A DNA stretch of 64,000 bases. Origin: JABCZH01 sp963803775. GTDB lineage: Bacteria; Acidobacteriota; Terriglobia; Terriglobales; Acidobacteriaceae. The translations under genes and the position numbers were made by a program. The notes beneath the pieces were generated by a model. The model saw only the letters and a list, made by a program, of their open reading frames with translations. It was not told where the DNA came from and did no database searches. Of this stretch, positions 43,186 to 52,298 are shown in pieces. The stretch is taken from positions 212,234 through 276,233 of the forward strand of contig CAWDNS010000005.1 in assembly GCA_963803775.1 (NCBI GenBank). The letters are read 5' to 3'. How positions within the stretch are numbered: the first letter of the stretch is position 1; each line of letters starts with the position of its first letter.

Positions 43186-45672
43186 CTAGTGTCGCAGCGC
43201 CGCCTGGGCGTTCGGGGCGGGCAGAGGGGTAACGTGGGGTTGAGTGAGAGTGCCAGTGATATTGAAGCCGGGAGTGCCATTGCGGGTCAACTTGAGGTTC
43301 AAGACTCGACCCAGAGAAGCGGTACCGGTCAATCGGTACTCGACGTTCTCGGCTTCGAGATTGCCCTCCTGAATCTCGAACTGGCCTTCACGCAGCGTCA
43401 AATTGGCGGTCAAGTGTCGCATCGGCAGCGGGCCTTCACCCTCGGAGAGAACGACATGGCGTAACAGTCCGTCCCAAGCTTCGATCTTGAACGTGCCGGC
43501 GGCAGAAGCAAATAACTCGCTGGCAGTGAGTCCGGAAGCGTCCACCCGGTACTTGGCCGCAGCCATGCCAGTGATCCAGGCGTTGTCCATGGCTGTGGCA
43601 AGCTGGCCGAGGGCCACGCGATCTACACCCCCGCTGGCTGCATATCGCGGCGGCTGCGAGGTGAAATCGGCGCTCCAGTCTCCTTTATGTTGGCCGCCCA
43701 GAAGGTCAGCGCGCAGATCCTTTACCTCGAGCTTCCCGCCCTGCATCACAACCTTGGCAGAAACCTTGTTCACGATTAGGGTGTGCATAATAACTTTGTC
43801 CGCACTGAGGTCTCCGGCGGTATCGAGTGCTATCAAGCTGGGGCTTCCGGAGCGAACCGGCGACGAGCCGAAGCGATACCACGGCTCTTGTAGCGCCTTG
43901 GGAAACAATAATGGGATCCATTGATCGGTCGCGATTTGGTCGGCATGCAAATCAAAGCGAATTGCGCATGTACTCATCGTCCCACAGGGACGCGGCAATG
44001 TTAGCGATCCGCGCCATGCAGTTCCCGCCATCACAGCGGACAGGTTGCTGACCTCGGTCTGGTGAGGGCTAAGAGTGATATCCGCAGCCATGATGTCAAA
44101 AGGTGCATCAAGGGCACGCAGTCGGGATCGAACCGAATGAAGGTGGGCTTTGCCGGTTATTTCCGCCGGTGCAAACCGTGCCCAAGTTCCGGCGGCGCGA
44201 ATATCCAGTTTAGCGAAACCTTCGGCGGCGGTTTGCAGAGTGGGGATTCCCGCCGTCCTCGCCGCTTGCAATAGCTTCTGCAGTTGAGCCTCTCCCTTTA
44301 ATTCGAAGTCATAGGCATCATGCGAAAAGTGTCCCTGCAACACCGCCGGAGCTATGTGTCCGAGGGATAGACGGAATGGATTCACATTCACGCGCGGGGC
44401 CATTCCGTCGGAAGTAACAGTGAACGAAATATTGCTCGGTGCAAGATCTGCGTTTGTGAGGCCGGAGCGAAGCCGGATTCCGGTAATCTCTCCGTCTCCC
44501 TGCCACCCTGACAAACTCAAGCGTCCCTGGGACGGGCTCTGGATTCTCGCCTGCGCACTCATCTTGCCGGTCGCGACAAGATCGTCCGGAAGTCCCAGCT
44601 TGGTGTGCCGGGCGAGAACCATCAGCGATTGCGTGGGCACACTGTCTGCGGCCAGTACCAGGTCGTAGCTCGGAGAGCCCAAAGGATTGGCAATGCTACC
44701 GGTAAGGCGGATTGATCCCGTGGCCACGGGGGCGGTGCAGATGCCATCGGAAAGGGTATGGTCGAGTGAACTGTATTGAGCGGTGCATCGTGCCGCGATA
44801 CGCATGGTGCTGCCACCCTGAATGTCATAACGGCGGAAGTCTTCCGCCGCCGCCTCGGTGGTGATGGCGAGATGAGCCGGAGTACCCGAGAGCCCGGCTG
44901 CGACGCGCACCGCGCCCCGCCAGCCCTTGTCGCTGCCATAGGCAAGCTTGGTGAATTGCCCGAGTTGCACTCGATCCCAAAGAAAACTGAACTGGAGAGG
45001 AGTGTCACGCAACGCGGCAGCTCTCTGCCACGATCCTGTCACCCGCAGAATACCGGTATCTGTCAGATTGAAATCGGTACGGGTGGGCTGTGCTTTCAGC
45101 CGCATGCTCCACGTGTTTTCCGAGTCCTGCCACAGGGAAAAGTCGGCGCTAGTCAAGGTATAAGGCTTCTTTTCAGCTCCAAACTTGAAGTTAATGCGGC
45201 CATCGCGGGCTTCAATGTAGGGAAATGCGGGCCGTTTTTCACTTTTCGCTTTGCCGGTAGGGGCAGCCGAGATTTTGTCAGCCCGCTCCACCAGGTTTTC
45301 CAGATTCCAGTGGCCTTCCGAGTTGCGCACCAGATTAAGGCTGGGTTCGGTGAGGCTGAGAGTGGCAATCTCCAGGTGTCCGCGCAGAAGTGAGCTCAGG
45401 CGTAGCAAAGCGGTGACTTCTTGAGCCCGCAACACCGGCTCCGCGCCGAATGCGGAATCGTCATGGACAACGAAATTTTCCAGATCAAATCCCGGCTGAG
45501 GAAGGAAACGCAAACTCACCGAAGAGACGTCCACGGACCGTCCCAGAGCCAGGCTGATGGAGCCGACAATGCGGGACCGCAACCGATTGGCTCCGGGCCG
45601 GACCAGGCAGAGCCCCGCCACGAGGACAAGTCCCAGGAGGATCATTCCGCGTCTGGAGCGAACCAATCTCAC
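43186..45672 (-). CDS. AsmA-family envelope protein
   Basis: An 828-residue protein anchored by an N-terminal membrane helix (about 10-26), with the AsmA-like opening (VGSISLALGRSVDVSSVSLRFLPQPGFDLENFVVHDDSAFGAEPVLRAQEV pattern) and a long run of beta-strands as in proteins that bridge the inner and outer membranes and move lipid. The C-terminal part carries the AsmA signature (LPMRHLTANLTLREGQFEI). It overlaps the signal peptidase gene upstream by four bases, so the two are coupled. Confidence 0.88.
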   Translation of the reverse strand: MRLVRSRRGMILLGLVLVAGLCLVRPGANRLRSRIVGSISLALGRSVDVSSVSLRFLPQPGFDLENFVVHDDSAFGAEPVLRAQEVTALLRLSSLLRGHLEIATLSLTEPSLNLVRNSEGHWNLENLVERADKISAAPTGKAKSEKRPAFPYIEARDGRINFKFGAEKKPYTLTSADFSLWQDSENTWSMRLKAQPTRTDFNLTDTGILRVTGSWQRAAALRDTPLQFSFLWDRVQLGQFTKLAYGSDKGWRGAVRVAAGLSGTPAHLAITTEAAAEDFRRYDIQGGSTMRIAARCTAQYSSLDHTLSDGICTAPVATGSIRLTGSIANPLGSPSYDLVLAADSVPTQSLMVLARHTKLGLPDDLVATGKMSAQARIQSPSQGRLSLSGWQGDGEITGIRLRSGLTNADLAPSNISFTVTSDGMAPRVNVNPFRLSLGHIAPAVLQGHFSHDAYDFELKGEAQLQKLLQAARTAGIPTLQTAAEGFAKLDIRAAGTWARFAPAEITGKAHLHSVRSRLRALDAPFDIMAADITLSPHQTEVSNLSAVMAGTAWRGSLTLPRPCGTMSTCAIRFDLHADQIATDQWIPLLFPKALQEPWYRFGSSPVRSGSPSLIALDTAGDLSADKVIMHTLIVNKVSAKVVMQGGKLEVKDLRADLLGGQHKGDWSADFTSQPPRYAASGGVDRVALGQLATAMDNAWITGMAAAKYRVDASGLTASELFASAAGTFKIEAWDGLLRHVVLSEGEGPLPMRHLTANLTLREGQFEIQEGNLEAENVEYRLTGTASLGRVLNLKLTRNGTPGFNITGTLTQPHVTPLPAPNAQAALRH

Positions 45673-46436
45673 TTCACTGCCTTGAGGGTGCGGCGCCAGC
45701 GAGTTTCGTCGAAGAAGTGAAACACAACGTGCACGAGAAACCCAATTCGCTGGCTGACTTCTCTTTCCAAATACTGGTTGGCAGGAGTCTCAAATGACCA
45801 ATAGATGAACATCGGCCTGCCGATTACGTTTTCCCGCGGGATAAAGCCCCAAAACCGGCTGTCATAGCTGACGTCGCGATTGTCACCCATACCGAAATAA
45901 CTGTCGGGGGGGACGACGATATCGTCTCCCTCAATGTGGGACTGGAGTGTCAATTGCCAATTCGGGGCGATGTTGTTGAACTCCGAAGGCGGGACTGCCG
46001 GGAAGTTATCGCGATAAGGATTATAAGAATCCGCTCCCTGGTGAATGACGTAAGGCTCGTCGAGCTTTTCGCCGTTGCGGTAAACGATGCCATTACGCAA
46101 ATGGATGCGATCTCCGGGTATGCCCATGATCCGCTTCACGACATACAGTCCCGGTTCCGCCGGCGAAAGAAACACTACGATATCCCCGCGATGGATCTGG
46201 CGATAGGGAAGGAGTGGGCCCATCCAGGGTGTGGCGGGAGCGAATTGCTCCCGGTTTACAAAGACGTGATCCCCGATCAGGAGGGTATTCTCCATGGAAC
46301 TCGATGGAATCTCGAACGCCTGCAGGATAAAAGTGATGATGAAAAGGCCGGTCACCAATACGGCCGCAAGCGAAGCGAGGAACTCCATCGTAGTTTCCCG
46401 CGGTTTTTCGGGTTGCGATTTCTCTTTTGTCACCAT
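45669..46436 (-). CDS. lepB: Signal peptidase I (copy 1)
   Basis: A 255-residue inner-membrane serine protease that cleaves signal peptides. It has one N-terminal helix, the Ser of the catalytic dyad in IPSSSMENTLLIGD and the Lys in VVKRIMGIPGDR, then GDNRDVSYDSRFWGFIP. The C-terminal 40 residues end in TRWRRTLKAVK. The ATG at 46436 is preferred over a TTG one codon earlier. It lies directly after a second lepB and before the AsmA gene. Confidence 0.95.
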   Translation of the reverse strand: MVTKEKSQPEKPRETTMEFLASLAAVLVTGLFIITFILQAFEIPSSSMENTLLIGDHVFVNREQFAPATPWMGPLLPYRQIHRGDIVVFLSPAEPGLYVVKRIMGIPGDRIHLRNGIVYRNGEKLDEPYVIHQGADSYNPYRDNFPAVPPSEFNNIAPNWQLTLQSHIEGDDIVVPPDSYFGMGDNRDVSYDSRFWGFIPRENVIGRPMFIYWSFETPANQYLEREVSQRIGFLVHVVFHFFDETRWRRTLKAVK

Positions 46437-46603
46437 CAATGCGTCCTTGTCCTATCGCCGAGTCGGAACCAAGGTTGCCCGGCTCTGGTTAATTGATTAA
46501 ACGAAACGTGCGGTTCCAGCGAGTGATCTGAAACAAATGGCTGACCGCATAGGCGAAGTGATAAAGTTTATCACCCGGCGTAGCGGCGACCTGCATATCT
46601 TCG

Positions 46604-47239
46604 TCAATGCTCGCGTAAGGACCAATAAATCAATAAGGGCCGTCCAATAATGTTTTCACGCGGGACGAAACCCCAGTAGCGGCTGTCGCTGCTTTCGTCA
46701 CGATTGTCGCCCATCACGAAATAGTTACCTTGCGGAACGATCAGTTCGCCGTCTTCCACTAACTTCTTCATTTGCAGCCACCAGGCCCCGTCCACTCCCG
46801 AATCAAGAACGTCGAGGCGAGGGAACTCGTCGCGAAAATCATTGTGTTTTGGCGAGCTATGAATCACGTAGTCTTCCCGCAAAGCCTTGCGGTTCACCCA
46901 CACCTGCCGGTTGATAAGCCGCACCCGATCGCCGGGTACGCCGATCACGCGCTTCACAAAATGCTGTGTAGGGTTGAGAGGATAGCGGAAGACAATGATG
47001 TCGCCCCGCCGAACCGGGCGGTAGGGCATCACGTAGTTCCAGGTCGCGCCTCCGCCGTAATGCAACTTGTCCACCAGCAGGTAGTCTCCTATCAACAGCG
47101 TGTTTTCCATGGACTCCGAAGGAATCTGAAAAGCCTGCACCACGAACGCAATTACAAACACGGCAATGACGACGGTGGTCAGCAGCGATTGCAGGGAACT
47201 GGGCCATTGTGCGCGCGGTCTGGAGGCTATTTCGGTCAT
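46604..47239 (-). CDS. lepB: Signal peptidase I (copy 2), C-terminus displaced by a frameshift
   Basis: A 211-residue frame with the Ser motif SESMENTLLIGD, the Lys motif FVKRVIGVPGDR and GDNRDESSDSRYWGFVP. The frame stops after IYWSLREH at 46604. If one T near 46617 is removed, it continues for about 40 codons to a TAA at 46489-46491 and ends in SHLFQITRWNRTFRLIN, which matches the tail of copy 1 (FHFFDETRWRRTLKAVK). The true gene is therefore probably 46489-47239. Its start overlaps the end of rnc by four bases. Confidence 0.93.
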   Translation of the reverse strand: MTEIASRPRAQWPSSLQSLLTTVVIAVFVIAFVVQAFQIPSESMENTLLIGDYLLVDKLHYGGGATWNYVMPYRPVRRGDIIVFRYPLNPTQHFVKRVIGVPGDRVRLINRQVWVNRKALREDYVIHSSPKHNDFRDEFPRLDVLDSGVDGAWWLQMKKLVEDGELIVPQGNYFVMGDNRDESSDSRYWGFVPRENIIGRPLLIYWSLREH

Positions 47240-48036
47240 GACTTTGTGGCGTATCCTCCACCGGGTGCGCGGGTGCGTTTGTCGGGGGGCGGTGAGTCCA
47301 GATATTCGAGCAATTGCCGGGCAGCTCCCTGCTCGGCGTCCTTTTTCGTCGATCCTTCAGCTTGTCCGACGTGTTCGGTTTGGCTGGGCTCGTCCATCTT
47401 CGAGAGTCTCGCTTGCACGGTGAAAGTCTTGCTGTGCTCAGGCCCTCGCTCTTTCACCAGGACGTAGGCCGGCTGAGGGCGCCCGATGGCTTGCAGCTTT
47501 TCTTGCAGGGCAGACTTGTAGTCGTTCAGGGGCAAGCTGCTGCCATTGCGCGCAATGATCTCCAACTCTGGAAACACGATGTGATCAAGCACTACCCGCC
47601 GCACCGTTTCCAGTCCGCTGTCCACATACATCGCTCCCAAAATTGCCTCCAAAGCATCCACCAGAAGAGCGGTCTTGTTGCGGCCTCCACTCTTTTCCTC
47701 GCCCCGTCCCAGGCGCAAGTAATGTCCTAGTTCCAGAACCTGGGCCACGCGTATTAGATGCTTCTCGCTGACCAGGTGGGCGCGCAGCTTGGACAGCTCG
47801 CCCTCGCGGAACTGGGGGAAGTGATGGAACAACTCTTCGGTCGTGATGAGACCTAGAACGGCATCGCCCAGGAACTCGAGCTGTTCGTTGTCGCCGGCGC
47901 GCTTGCCGGCCAGAGGTTGTGCGGACTCCACTTCGCGTGCCTGTGAGCTGTGAGTCAGTGCCTGTTCCAGCAATTCCCGCCGGACGAAGGTGTAGCCCAG
48001 AGTCTGCTCCAGGTCCGCCATGTCTCTTGATTTCAT
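47236..48036 (-). CDS. rnc: Ribonuclease III
   Basis: A 266-residue double-stranded-RNA endonuclease. It carries the signature NEQLEFLGDAVLGL (about 50-63) with the metal-binding acidic residues, an alpha-helical endonuclease domain, and a C-terminal dsRBD (DYKSALQEKLQ through AEGSTKKDAEQGAARQLLEYL). I chose the ATG at 48036; others at 48078 and 48021 are possible. The overlap with lepB copy 2 suggests one operon. Confidence 0.94.
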   Translation of the reverse strand: MKSRDMADLEQTLGYTFVRRELLEQALTHSSQAREVESAQPLAGKRAGDNEQLEFLGDAVLGLITTEELFHHFPQFREGELSKLRAHLVSEKHLIRVAQVLELGHYLRLGRGEEKSGGRNKTALLVDALEAILGAMYVDSGLETVRRVVLDHIVFPELEIIARNGSSLPLNDYKSALQEKLQAIGRPQPAYVLVKERGPEHSKTFTVQARLSKMDEPSQTEHVGQAEGSTKKDAEQGAARQLLEYLDSPPPDKRTRAPGGGYATKS

Positions 48037-48114
48037 CACTTCAAAAGGGGCAAAGCATATCGCAATCGCAGCCCGCAAGCGGAGGCCGGTAATCGTTTCC
48101 AGCTGAATCTTGCA

Positions 48115-49050
48115 TCAGTGGGGAGACGGGTTCTGTGCGGCACCCGTCGGCGGTTTGGTGGCTGGCGCGGGAGTGCTGCCGCCAGTCAATTGTGTCAATC
48201 GGTCGCGTTCCTGGCGTGCGAGCTTCCCGGCCACCGAGCCTTCCTGAGTCAGCTCCACCGCATGATTAGCTTCCTTCAGCGCTTCCGGATACTTGTTTTG
48301 TTTGTCGAGCGCGATCGCCAGACGCAGAACTACAACCGGATCCGGCTGTGACGGTAAAGCGTCGATCGATTTACGGAAATAGCTTTCAGCATCAGGAAAT
48401 TTCTCCTGATTGAAGGCGATGGTGCCCAGAACCGAGTACGCAGAAGAACGCACAAACCCCTTGTAGGCGTCGATCTTTTCCTGGGGAGTGCCGGCCGGGA
48501 TGGCAACATCGGTTTCGACGGTTTCGATCGCACGGGAGGCATATTTCTGCGCTTGCGCCAAACGCTGGTCCTTGTCGAGGTCAGTGTCGCGAGTGTGCTC
48601 AGCGATGAACTCCGCATCGCCAACCAAGGCCTCGGGATCATCGGGATCGATCTTCAGCACTTTCTCCGCCGCCGCGTTCATCTGATCTCCATTGTTGGCG
48701 TTTTGAGAGGCATGCATCGATACTTTGAATAACAGAATACGAAGTTCACTGTCGGGGAACTGGGTAGCGAAATCATCGGCGGCCTTCGCCAGCGCGACTG
48801 GGTCGACAGGGGTGCCCGGTGCGGCAGCCGCAAGTTTAATCGCGGCATTGTAAGCATCATATTCTGGCTTGGTCTTGGCCTGAGGCGGACGCTTTCCCTG
48901 AGGAGGAGCAGCGGCCGGCTGAGTTGTTCCCGCCGGTGATTGGGCTGCATTCGACTGCGATGACGGTTGGCTCTGCGGGGTTGTTGCCTGCTGCGCCGCG
49001 ACCACGCTAGCCCACGCCAGCATCACGACGGTAATGGCTGCTCGTTTCAT
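48115..49050 (-). CDS. Secreted TPR-repeat protein
   Basis: A 311-residue exported protein (signal peptide about 1-20, cleaved near VAAQ). A low-complexity Q/S/A/P-rich stretch (20-60) is followed by about four TPR-like helical pairs (PEYDAYNAAIKLA, then AEKVLKIDPDDPEALVGDA, FNQEKFPDAESYFRKSIDALPSQPDPVVVLRLAIAL, and EALKEANHAVELT). The ending is again P/T/A-rich. Such proteins are common periplasmic scaffolds in Acidobacteriota; no specific partner is visible. Confidence 0.8.
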   Translation of the reverse strand: MKRAAITVVMLAWASVVAAQQATTPQSQPSSQSNAAQSPAGTTQPAAAPPQGKRPPQAKTKPEYDAYNAAIKLAAAAPGTPVDPVALAKAADDFATQFPDSELRILLFKVSMHASQNANNGDQMNAAAEKVLKIDPDDPEALVGDAEFIAEHTRDTDLDKDQRLAQAQKYASRAIETVETDVAIPAGTPQEKIDAYKGFVRSSAYSVLGTIAFNQEKFPDAESYFRKSIDALPSQPDPVVVLRLAIALDKQNKYPEALKEANHAVELTQEGSVAGKLARQERDRLTQLTGGSTPAPATKPPTGAAQNPSPH

Positions 49051-49118
49051 GCTCTCTCCTTAAAGTGCGATTCTGGCTTCACTCTAGCATCACAGAAAGT
49101 GTTTTCCCCGGCCTGTCG

Positions 49119-50627
49119 TTACTGGGGACGACTGGGCGGCTCGTAGGGCTGCTGAATGCCACGCTCGGCTGCGGCTTTTACCTCGGGCAACTGCGCGCTG
49201 GCGGTCAGAGCTGCGCGATAGTGATCGAGGGCCGCAGCCCGCTCTTCCTCCAAATCCAGAATCCTTCCGAGGTAAATATGTGACCAGGCAACCACTTTGG
49301 GTTCATGCGCAACACCGAGAGCCTGCTCGAAATAGTTGCGCGCACCCTGCAGGTCGCGGTTCATAGTGGCCACTTGCGCCAGGATGAAGAAAGCGCGGCC
49401 CGGATCCTCGTCCTTCTCGTCCAGAGCTTGCTGGGCGAGCTTCCTGGCCCCGTCTGAGTCTCCGGCGGACAGGCGTTGCTCAGCGGTTACCAACAGTTGG
49501 GGTTTAGGAGGGCGTGACACCCGCAATAGCTCCGCATCGGCTTCGGTAGAGAACTTGATTTGCGCTTCGAACTTTTCTTCCTTGCTCAAGTCGATGTCAC
49601 TAATCAATTCGGAGTAAGCATTCCGCAGGCCGACCGGCCCTTTCTCAAACCGTATCAGTGCGTCGTAAAAATACCGGGTCAGGATGTAGCCTTGCTTTAC
49701 CGATTGCTCCACTGCCGCTTGCCGCTGCGCTTCCGGCGTTTTGCTGGGTTCGCCGATCCTGATTTCAATGGCGCGAATGAAGCATTCCGTGACCAGCAAG
49801 GAAACATCCTCTTTGAAGCTCTCGTCCATTGGCGCTTTTTTCACTCCAAACAGCAACGGAGTCAAACGCCTGATGCTGTTGGGGTACTTTACCGCCATCG
49901 GATCCAGCAGATAATGCAAATAGGTATGCCGAATCTGCTCCATTTTGAGACCCGATCCCGTGCCTGGAGAAATCACCACATAATAATCCGCGCCGTAGTT
50001 GCGTGCATTGGTCTGACCAGGCGCTCCCATGGGATCGAGATAGACGGTGAAAGTGTGCCCCAGGTACCCCGAGGACTGTAGCCGCAAATAGATCTCTGTG
50101 TCGAACAACATCTTGGAGAGCGGATCATGATACCGGCCCGCGAGGCTCGAGTAGACCACCTGATGGCGGAGCCAGATGGCATGCAAGCCTGCCACATCAT
50201 AGAACTTTTGCAAGATAGGCACGATGCCGGCCACCTGAGCGGCATCTGGAGGCAGGTCGGCGTCTTTGACTTTGAACACGAATGTCGGCGGGGCTTCCAG
50301 ACGAAGCGCCAACGAGATATATTGCGAGAGCGTCCGCGAGGGCTCGGGCTGCTCATGGTCATGATAAAACTGACACAGCAGCAGGGTTTCTTCCTTTGCC
50401 TGGTCGAAAGCCTGCGATGCCTTGGCCACTTCCGCGCGGATCTGCAAACGGACCGGGTCGGACGAGTCTAATTCTGCGTTATAACCACAAGTGTTGATGG
50501 CAGCGAGAACGCTGAATAAAGTCTCACTTGTGTCCAACGTGACGTTCGGAAGGTTCTCAGCCGGGCAGACCTGCCTCGTCAGCCCCAAGAGGGCGGCGAT
50601 GACCGCAACTCGAAATCGATGGCCCAG
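49119..50627 (-). CDS. Exported TPR protein, probable non-ATG start
   Basis: A protein of about 502 residues. A peptidase-like or beta-alpha region (about 50-260, with TYLHYLLDP and LVTECFIRAIEIR) is followed by C-terminal TPR-like helices (EQRLSAGDSDGARKLAQQALDEK, RDLQGARNYFEQALG, AALDHYRAALTA). The nearest usual start (TTG at 50588) would cut off a hydrophobic signal-peptide-like stretch. Extending upstream gives LGHRFRVAVIAALLGL, preceded by CTG at 50627 and an AGGAGG six bases before it; an in-frame stop lies further up. CTG is rare, so a base error is an alternative. It lies next to the anti-sigma gene. Confidence 0.7.
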   Translation of the reverse strand: MGHRFRVAVIAALLGLTRQVCPAENLPNVTLDTSETLFSVLAAINTCGYNAELDSSDPVRLQIRAEVAKASQAFDQAKEETLLLCQFYHDHEQPEPSRTLSQYISLALRLEAPPTFVFKVKDADLPPDAAQVAGIVPILQKFYDVAGLHAIWLRHQVVYSSLAGRYHDPLSKMLFDTEIYLRLQSSGYLGHTFTVYLDPMGAPGQTNARNYGADYYVVISPGTGSGLKMEQIRHTYLHYLLDPMAVKYPNSIRRLTPLLFGVKKAPMDESFKEDVSLLVTECFIRAIEIRIGEPSKTPEAQRQAAVEQSVKQGYILTRYFYDALIRFEKGPVGLRNAYSELISDIDLSKEEKFEAQIKFSTEADAELLRVSRPPKPQLLVTAEQRLSAGDSDGARKLAQQALDEKDEDPGRAFFILAQVATMNRDLQGARNYFEQALGVAHEPKVVAWSHIYLGRILDLEEERAAALDHYRAALTASAQLPEVKAAAERGIQQPYEPPSRPQ

Positions 50628-50733
50628 GAAAACCCTCCTGCCGGATGGTAAGTATGTCTGGCTGCTTTGTCAGTTTAAGAGGTTCCGGGCAGAGGGTCAA
50701 CGGACCCAGCTCTTTGAGAGATGGCTTCCGTTC

Positions 50734-51399
50734 CTATCCCTTAACGCTGATTCGCGAGAACGAGAGCACAGCTCTCCCCGAAGTCGGCCGGCCCATGGAT
50801 GTGGCAGGGCGAAAGGTGGTGAAGATCAGCATGTTTTTCACCTGGGAAGGCAGTTCGTTGGCCGCGTCAGGATTCGACAACACGCGGTAGTCCTGTACGC
50901 GTCCGTTCGCGTCCACGTAGGCCTCAATCACCAAAGAATCGTCTTTAATAGAATCGAGCGCCATACCAAAGGCCGAGGCCTGTAGTTGCGGAGCCGTGCT
51001 CAACATCAGCGGGACATCGGCGCTGCCTGCTTGCAAAGGCAAAGCCAGGAAGCCCATCAAAAATCCGAAGATCACCACCGCAGTCGCCAAGCCGGCCGTA
51101 GCCGGAACCATGAACGCATTGAGGGCGTTCTCCGCCCGAATCCAGAAAATAGAAAGGCTATGCTGACGCGACTGCGCGGCTTCGCGAGAGATCGCCAGGC
51201 GAAGCTTCAAGGCCAGATCGCTCGGTGCCCTCCGGCGGCCGGCGGTAGCCAGCAACTGCTGGGTTTGGCGCAAAGCAAGATATTCATACTGGCAACGATC
51301 GCAAGTGTCAAGATGACCGGCCATGGACAGCATCAGCTTGCCGGTCATAGCGCCATCCAGATACGTCGAAAGCAACAATTTGACCTGGCTGCATGTCAT
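50734..51399 (-). CDS. Zinc-finger anti-sigma factor with TonB-like C-terminal domain
   Basis: A 221-residue protein. The N-terminal zinc motif H-x3-C-x2-C (H29, C33, C36) fits a ZAS anti-sigma, followed by one membrane helix (about 95-118). The periplasmic part (about 150-220) ends in VIEAYVDANGRVQDYRVLSNPD and a FTTFRPATSMGRPTSGRAVLSFSRISVKG-like ending typical of TonB C-terminal domains (PF03544 type). Its ATG overlaps the sigma gene stop, so the two are coupled. Binding of a periplasmic ligand or barrel by the TonB-like domain is inferred. Confidence 0.8.
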   Translation of the reverse strand: MTCSQVKLLLSTYLDGAMTGKLMLSMAGHLDTCDRCQYEYLALRQTQQLLATAGRRRAPSDLALKLRLAISREAAQSRQHSLSIFWIRAENALNAFMVPATAGLATAVVIFGFLMGFLALPLQAGSADVPLMLSTAPQLQASAFGMALDSIKDDSLVIEAYVDANGRVQDYRVLSNPDAANELPSQVKNMLIFTTFRPATSMGRPTSGRAVLSFSRISVKG

Positions 51400-52130
51400 G
51401 ATCCCACCTCGCATCGCAGTCCCGCGGCGACTACCTCTGATCGGGGAACTATTCTCGGCTCAGCGGGCCTTAGTCCCAGTGCCGGACCTACCTCTCTCGC
51501 ATATCCAGTTAGACGATCCTTCAAGGCTTGCCGTCCACGGGTCAATCGTGATTTCACCGTCCCCAGGGAAACTTGCGTGACTTCCGCAATTTCCTCGTAG
51601 GACATCTCTTCCAGATCGCGCAGGATCACAGTGGTGCGATAGGGCTCGGCGACCTTGCGTAACTCATCTTCCACCCGCGTTCTCACTTCTTCATGAGCGA
51701 AGCGATCAAACGGTGACTCGGCGTCGTCGGCTAAACAATCTTTCAGCGCCGAGGATGAGCTGGCATCGGTATCCAGCGGCTCAATCGAAGTCTCTCGGGC
51801 CTTATGCCGAAACCACCAGCGACGGCGGTTCGATGCCTCGTGCAAAGCAATGCGGTAGATCCAGGTCTTGAGACTGGCCTGACCATTGAAATGCTTCATG
51901 CCTCGAAATACTTTCAGGAAGACTTCCTGAGTGGTATCAGGCGCGTCGGCTGGGTCGGAAACCATGCGGTAAATCAGGCTATAAACCGGCTGGTGAAACT
52001 CGCCAATCAGCCAGGCGTAGGCTTGCTCGGACCCGGCCTTGAGTTCAGCCACGATGGCCGATTCCTGCTCTCGAACTCCAATGGTTCCCGCGAGATTCCC
52101 CAAGCTGGACGCTCCCGCCATAACTCGCAT
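51396..52130 (-). CDS. ECF-type RNA polymerase sigma factor (second)
   Basis: A 244-residue sigma-70 family protein with region 2 (about 45-120: VYSLIYRMVSDPADAPDTTQEVFLKVFRG, then LKTWIYRIALHEASNRRRWW) and region 4 (about 165-215: YRTTVILRDLEEMSYEEIAEVTQVSLGTVKSRLTRGRQALK). The C-terminus carries about 30 extra residues beyond region 4. It is translationally coupled to the anti-sigma downstream. Family comparison suggests an RpoE-like envelope role. Confidence 0.93.
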   Translation of the reverse strand: MRVMAGASSLGNLAGTIGVREQESAIVAELKAGSEQAYAWLIGEFHQPVYSLIYRMVSDPADAPDTTQEVFLKVFRGMKHFNGQASLKTWIYRIALHEASNRRRWWFRHKARETSIEPLDTDASSSSALKDCLADDAESPFDRFAHEEVRTRVEDELRKVAEPYRTTVILRDLEEMSYEEIAEVTQVSLGTVKSRLTRGRQALKDRLTGYAREVGPALGLRPAEPRIVPRSEVVAAGLRCEVGS

Positions 52131-52298
52131 GGCTCAGACTCCATTATAGGATCTTTCTCGCTGCGGATTGACGCGAAGTTCGGGATTCCGTGGCGCTCGG
52201 CGTCTCCCCTACCATCTATAGACCCCAACTCGTCACCGGAAGTTCCCTGATGAAGGAGTTTTGTTTTCAGCACGCTACAGCCCCTCGGCCCGAGTCTA

